This document shows, piece by piece, positions 58,856 to 64,000 of a stretch of DNA of 64,000 nucleotides. The position numbers and the translations under genes are program-made. The notes beneath the pieces are model-generated. The model was not told the origin of the DNA and made no database searches. It was given only the letters and a program-made list of their open reading frames with translations. The first letter of the stretch is position 1; every line of letters begins with the position of its first letter. The stretch spans positions 1,561,501 through 1,625,500 of the forward strand of contig RCSZ01000008.1 in NCBI GenBank assembly GCA_014898425.1. Reading direction: 5' to 3'. Source of the stretch: Botryotinia globosa (taxonomy: Eukaryota; Ascomycota; Leotiomycetes; Helotiales; Sclerotiniaceae).

Positions 58856-60026
58856 GTTGGAGGTAATGGTGTAAAAGTTGATGAAGTTCGAAGTTCGTAA
58901 TGTAAATGGTAGTGACTAGGTATGATGAATAGCTTTTGTCAGGTGCTTTTGTCAGGTCGAAGGGGTAAAGTTGTGGACAGTGTATGAGAAGTCAATCAAT
59001 AGATGTGCATGAGATTATCAAAAAAAGGGGTTGTGGAGAATCCGAGTTGAGAAGCAAGAAGATTGAAATTGTTGTTCTTAAGTTGTCGACATGAAAACAA
59101 AGTTTATTAGCCGAGGCAGCTTAAGGGCACCTGCAGTAGTTGAATACCCCAGATTCCAATAATGTTTTATCTTCTGATAAGAATGAATATTCCCAACCAT
59201 ACCATGACCAGCTGTACTATTCCTTGGTGCCGTAACAAAGAAGTGAATGTTCTGGTTAAGGCATGAATAAGATTTCATCCATCACATTATACCGATTTCA
59301 CACAGAACCACCTTCAATAGCTGCTCACGTAGAGCCTTTGCATCTGCAAGAGTTATCAAAAGACAGTTTCTCAGTGAACATGCTCAGTAAAAGAGAACAG
59401 TTCCTTTTGTATAAATGTCCTTCTACATTTGAGTGAGGTGCCAACTACCGAGACCTCCCGAGGTCATGCAAAGTCTTGCCTAATTGCTCAAGTGAATGCA
59501 TGGAATATCTATTCCACTCTATGGAGTCTATTGAGCCTTTTGTAGTTCAGACTACCAGAAAAGATTACTTGTAACTAAGGCATTAAAAGTAATGATTAGA
59601 TGATGTTGTGCTCAAGTCATAGTCACATTATCAAGTGGGAAACTTCAAAGATAATTTTAAGGTGATTGTGCTATTTACAAAGGTCTCTGTGCCACAGATG
59701 ACATACAAGTTGCTAAATTTTCAGATTGAAAACAGGGTGTATTGTAGTCTTTCAACCTGCCCAGATAAAAAATTCCCCCGCTGTTCCAATCAACGAATGA
59801 ACATGAATAAAAGACCATTAGACTCTCCAATTCCGTGAATATCCCAAGTAACCAGAACCACGTTCATTCAACTCCAAATTATTTTGTTCTCCTCGTGGTT
59901 GACCTAAGTTTGTCGCAATGTTGGACTTGAATAAACAGTAAATGAAGCGGACTGATGGTAAGTCTGCAAGCACACTTGCTTTTCCACATTATCCTCTAGG
60001 CTAACGAACCCTCAAGGAACTCCTAG
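58856..60026. other. intergenic between 2EXR copies 10 and 11
   Basis: AT-rich, short frames only, no repeat or RNA seen. Confidence 0.45.
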
Positions 60027-61947
60027 CTACTCTTTTGAAATGAACTTCCAGGGGTATTCGAATAGCCTTGCATGCTTACGTGAGAACTTCATATCGTTCA
60101 TGAAAGTAATAGAACTCTTCGCTCCTGGGAGTAGTGTCATGTAATTTGTGATCGCAGGATGCAAACGGTGCTACACATTGGTCAGTAATTCAGCAGCTGA
60201 GGATAGTGTGAAGTATAATACGTACCAGTTGTGATAATATCTCGCCATCGGTACAGATGAAGAACATTGGGTTGGATATCGTTTGTCCAGTCGGATCCCA
60301 ACTTGGCTCAACTACCACTGGACGGATGGGCTTTCTGCGATAGTCTTCCCTAACAAGAGGCCATCGCCTTTCCTCCTCCCAGAAGCCTGAAAGTCGATCA
60401 CGAAGAGTCGAGATAGCTTCACGGTCGGGTTTGCTTCTCTCTTCCGTAGAGAAGAATCTGCTGCGAATCAAATAGGGTACCCCCAACATTACGGACTCGC
60501 AGTCATAAAACCTTGCCAGATACCTCGCCTCGGTTATTGATCTGTTTGTTCCACCAATAACGAGATGTTTCATGTTGATTCTTCTTGTGATTTTCTCGGC
60601 TGCAGGCTGGAATAAGCTCATTTGCGCTCTTCCGGTGAATTCAGCTTCAGTCTGGCGGTTATACCTCCAATCTCTCAATACATGAGCATCTTCCAAAGCA
60701 ATGATATCCCTATCTTCATTAAAGTATGTCAATTGTTTGTCATCCTTGATCATTGGAATTACTTGGAATTCTTTCTCATATAAGTCTTTCGCAATTGTGA
60801 AAGTATGTTTGCAGACATAAAAGATGGGAGGAAGCTTGTAGCTTATTGCAAAGTATGGGATCCGATCTGATGGATTCTCTCTCACCGTGAGATTTTGTAT
60901 CACAGGTCTGAAACAGCGGAAAATCTTGATGATGTTCGAATTACTGTTTGCGTGGATCCTTCCATACCATTGCCAAATCATAATCTGAAGCTCTAATGGA
61001 AGATCAGAAAACTTGTGAAATGTTTGTCTTGCACATTTTTGCTTTTTGGAATAATTGTCAGTAGAAGGTGTTGAAATGGTCTTTGATGACTTGAGTGAAA
61101 CCTTTAGAACATTGGATACCTCGCCCGGGATTGGAATTTTATCAATATATTTTGATTTCATTGAAATCAGAGACCGAAGTGAGCTAATCGAGCGCTTGGT
61201 TGGAGGTTGCAACTCTTCGATAGATCTTGGCGTAAACTGAACTTTGTCGATAGACCTTGGCTCCATTAAATCCCGAGGTCGACGCTTGGGTTGAGGTTGC
61301 TTGTGTTCCATGTAATTTAGCTCCATGTCAGCTTGAAGTCGAAGTGAGCTATTCAAAAAGCTGGATTGAGGTTGAATCTTTTCAATAGATCTTGGCGTAA
61401 GCTGTAATTTATTGACAGACATTGGCTCCATTAAGTCTTCAATTCGACGCTTGGTTTGAGGTCGCATATCTTCCATAGACTTGAGCTCCATGCCATTTCG
61501 ACGTATAAGTGGGCTTCTTGAACTCCTGGATCGAGATTGCATCTCTTCCATGAGCCTTGGGAATTTGTCATTTCGACGTTGAAGCGGGCTGTTTAGAAAA
61601 CTGGATTGAGGTTGCATCTCTTGGATAAGCCTTGGGAATTTGTCAATCCGTGGAGGTGGGATTGGGCTCCTTGAACGCATGGATCGATATCGAGTCGCTT
61701 TGATAGACCGTGGCTCCAGTACATTGCGAGGTCGGGGTGGGCTTCTTGAACGCCTGAATCGAGATTTCATCTCTTCCATGGATGGTTTCATGGCAGATCG
61801 AGACTGAAGATGCTGAGTTGAAAGCTTCCGCGGATGTATTTGATCAAGCGGTGTTAATTGTGATTTCGGCACTGGTCCATGAAGTACTGCCGCCAGATTA
61901 GGTGGAATCCATGGCTTCTCGCCTTGTCCTTTGGATTTTTCCGTCAT
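60027..61947 (-). CDS. long 2EXR protein with repetitive SR/PR-rich N-terminus (copy 11)
   Basis: Model: exon 1 61947-60226, intron GTACGT..GTGTAG, exon 2 60170-60027; 621 aa, about twice the usual length. Residues about 50-260 hold degenerate repeats built from RSRSP, DKFPRLIQEMQPQSSFLNSP, RRIEDLMEPMS and TPRSIEKIQPQS-type phrases. They are strongly basic and probably disordered. The 2EXR domain follows: FHKFSDLPLELQIMIWQWYG, PPIFYVCKHTFTIAKDLY and LTYFNEDRDIIALEDA. The C-terminal motif reads SNPMFFICTDGEIL, with the intron directly after it, as in copies 9 and 10. Exon 2 adds ITNYMTLLPGAKSSITFMND and a short basic end. No frameshift is seen. Confidence 0.85.
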
Positions 61948-62925
61948 GATGGCCGGATAATTCGATGAGTTTTTGGTGTGTGGACTTCACTTCGACGAAT
62001 GGTTGGCTAGTGAGGTGTGAATGGTGAAGGAATGAGCTTCTATATTCTGTATTAGCTTGATCGATGCAGGGAGTATCTTTTAACGCTGTATTGATACAGT
62101 TGTTGAATGGAAGCAAAATGCTGAAATGTAGTTTGATAATACTAGCTCACAGATCGAGAGTTTGTATTTCTGTAGAACTTCGCCTGAGTGAAAAGAAAGA
62201 AACTTACTCAAAATCTTCTTCCTGCTGAAATGTATTGATCAAGCCAACAGCCTTTCTCTTTTAGATAATGGTCTTTAAAGGTGCTGATACAGAATAAATT
62301 GTGCGGAAAGAATTTCCTATTGCAACCTCAAAAAGGATTTGTTGTTGACAGATTCAAAATCTCAAAGGCAAGTTCTCTTCCTGAATTTAAATAAACCTGA
62401 AATCACTGCAGTTGTGCGAATTCGGTTCGGTTCTCAGCACAGCCAAGTTCGAATCTTATCTTGTGACTTCATGTAATCTCGGAGGTATTGGGGCCTAACA
62501 AGGAGTGAATAATGCTGCTTGTGAATATGTTGTCAAGAAAGAATTGGCTGAAGAATCCACAAGAAAAATATGTAATGCAGCTTCATTGTGTCCTATTCAT
62601 TGTGTCGTATTCACTGTGGAATCTTGGAGTTCTCAATACAAGCTTTTGTTGAATCATCGTGGTGCTACCTATGAAAGTTGAGCGGATTTTGCTGTTATGA
62701 TGAGTACGAATGATCTTCGTTCATTGTGATATGTCTATTGAAAAGCTTGAAATCAGTGCTGATTGAACACTTTCAGCAAGAAGAAAGAGTGAACAGATTC
62801 CACACAAACAGAGTCTCACATTCCAATCACTCATGAAGCTACTCTCACCCTTTGAATCAAATATCACAGGTCAAAAGAGATACAAATTAGAAAAAGAACT
62901 CTAACAACAAATCAATAATGACTTC
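61948..62925. other. promoter side of copy 11, no gene
   Basis: About 1 kb with no coding potential recognised. Confidence 0.45.
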
Positions 62926-63150
62926 TCTCCCCTCCCTCTCCTCCTCCCTCTCCTCCTCCCTCTCCTCCTCCCTCTCCTCCTCCCTCTCCTCCTCCCTCTC
63001 CTCCTCCCTCTCCTCCTCCCTCTCCTCCTCCCTCTCCTCCTCCCTCTCCTCCTCCCTCTCCTCCTCCCTCTCCCCCCTCTCTCCTCTCTCTCCTCCTCCC
63101 TCTCCTCCTCCCTCTCCCCCCCTCTCTCCTCTCTCTCCTCACACTCCCCT
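62926..63150. repeat. CTCCTCCCT nonamer polypyrimidine array
   Basis: About 14 near-perfect 9-bp units from 62935 to 63070, then CCCCCTCTCTCCTCTCTCTC variants to 63150. The plus strand has essentially no purines here. Glycine/arginine-like frames on the minus strand are artefacts of the period. Confidence 0.95.
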
Positions 63151-64000
63151 CTCCAGCCACCAACTATCCATTCTCCCCACCATCTCCCCATTCTCATTCC
63201 CACGATTCAGAAATTCACTTCCCAACAATCTTAGGTATCTTCTTCATACATCACCAACCGACTGACTCCAAGTGTTAACCCCCATATCTCCACCTCCATC
63301 TTACTACTCGACCTCTCACTCCGCCCCTTTCTTTTCTCCACCAGAAACAGAAGTCATATTCCACAAAAGACGTTCCTGGAAATGCGATGATGGGTACAAA
63401 ATCAAACGGGGCTGTGATCCACCAACTTAAATCTCAGGGCAGGGGGCGGAGTTGACATTTGAGATAGGCATCTTAGGAATTGGGATGGAAGAAAACGAAA
63501 GAGAAGCAGCATGTAACGAGAAAGTGGGTAATGAGTTATGGAGAATATTTAGTAGACACTCTCGATATGATCTATCGAAGATTCGGAACGGACTTCTGTA
63601 GGACTTGTAGTTCAATGCATGTGCACATAAATTTCAAGTATTTATTTCCAAACTACAAACGAAAAGGGAACTCGGCGTATCCCATCCCAAACACCCTTCC
63701 AACCCAGCCTACAAAACGAACCTAAATCCCGGCCAATCATCCCCCCAATTTCCTTCCTCCTCCTTTCCCTCTTCTCTATTTTTCCTCTTCCTCTCCTCAT
63801 CCTCCCTATACCTATAATCTCTCCCTCCACTATCTCTAATCCTATTTTCTCTCTTCAATTCGAAGAAGAAAACCGTACACATAATTCCACACATGATCAA
63901 AATTCAGAGAGAAACCCTATAACCCACAGGATATTTCGGCGCTTGATTTGTTATGAAGATATTAGATGCGACAATACCACCAATATTTCCCACGCCTATT
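63151..64000. other. right-hand end, no gene recognised
   Basis: Short frames only, with CT-rich DNA at 63730-63830. It may be the promoter of a gene beyond the window. Confidence 0.4.

Noticed and set aside
62901..63265. Arg/Gly/Glu- or Ser/Leu-repeat ORFs on both strands
   Set aside because: Artefacts of the 9-bp polypyrimidine array.
1..64000. CRISPR array, rRNA genes, integrase or transposase genes
   Set aside because: No repeat-spacer pattern, rRNA block or DDE/RT motifs were seen; the genome is eukaryotic.

Overview
The window is nuclear DNA of a filamentous ascomycete (Pezizomycotina). The evidence is short introns (about 45-130 bp) with GT..AG ends and CTAAC/CTAAT-like branch sites, low gene density, AT-rich intergenic DNA, and typical fungal genes: an Rxt3 subunit, an Ama1-type APC/C activator, a BTN1/CLN3 homologue, and 2EXR-family proteins. 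A Leotiomycete, possibly of the Sclerotiniaceae, is my guess from the style of the genes. It is not proven by the sequence.

Layout. 1-5.3 kb: the 3' end of an unrecognised gene, then DPH1 (diphthamide biosynthesis) and an F-box gene, both on the minus strand. 5.3-8.5 kb: no gene found. 8.5-11.7 kb: a small acidic PPxY protein and a major-facilitator (monocarboxylate-transporter-like) gene. 12-15.8 kb: a gene-free block of nested tandem repeats and DNA with a RIP-like dinucleotide bias. 15.9-20 kb: a secreted, probably GPI-anchored acid phosphatase and BTN1. 20-22.6 kb: microsatellites. 22.6-27 kb: a very long RXT3 (Rpd3L histone deacetylase complex). 27-29.8 kb: pyrimidine and CTA/TTA repeats. 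29.8-34.6 kb: an AMA1-like APC/C activator and BET4 (Rab geranylgeranyltransferase alpha), divergently transcribed from a shared 0.7-kb promoter region. 35-37.2 kb: two divergent small multi-pass membrane protein candidates.

38.8-62 kb is the distinctive region. It holds eleven recognisable copies of the 2EXR family, which is of unknown function. Six look intact (39.5, 44.7, 53.8, 54.4, 58.9 and 61.9 kb). Five are damaged by a single nonsense codon, frameshifts or truncation. A pseudogenised Zn2Cys6 transcription factor with UPC2-like architecture (49.5-50.9 kb) and a perfect 77-bp inverted repeat (51.1-51.4 kb) lie inside the cluster. The copies share the N-terminal 2EXR motif, most share a short C-terminal motif that I noticed here, and three share an intron just after it. 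The pattern looks like birth and death of a locally duplicated family.

The housekeeping genes (0-5 kb and 16-35 kb) show no functional link to one another. All exon-intron models were made by eye from reading frame and splice signals, and no database search was run.
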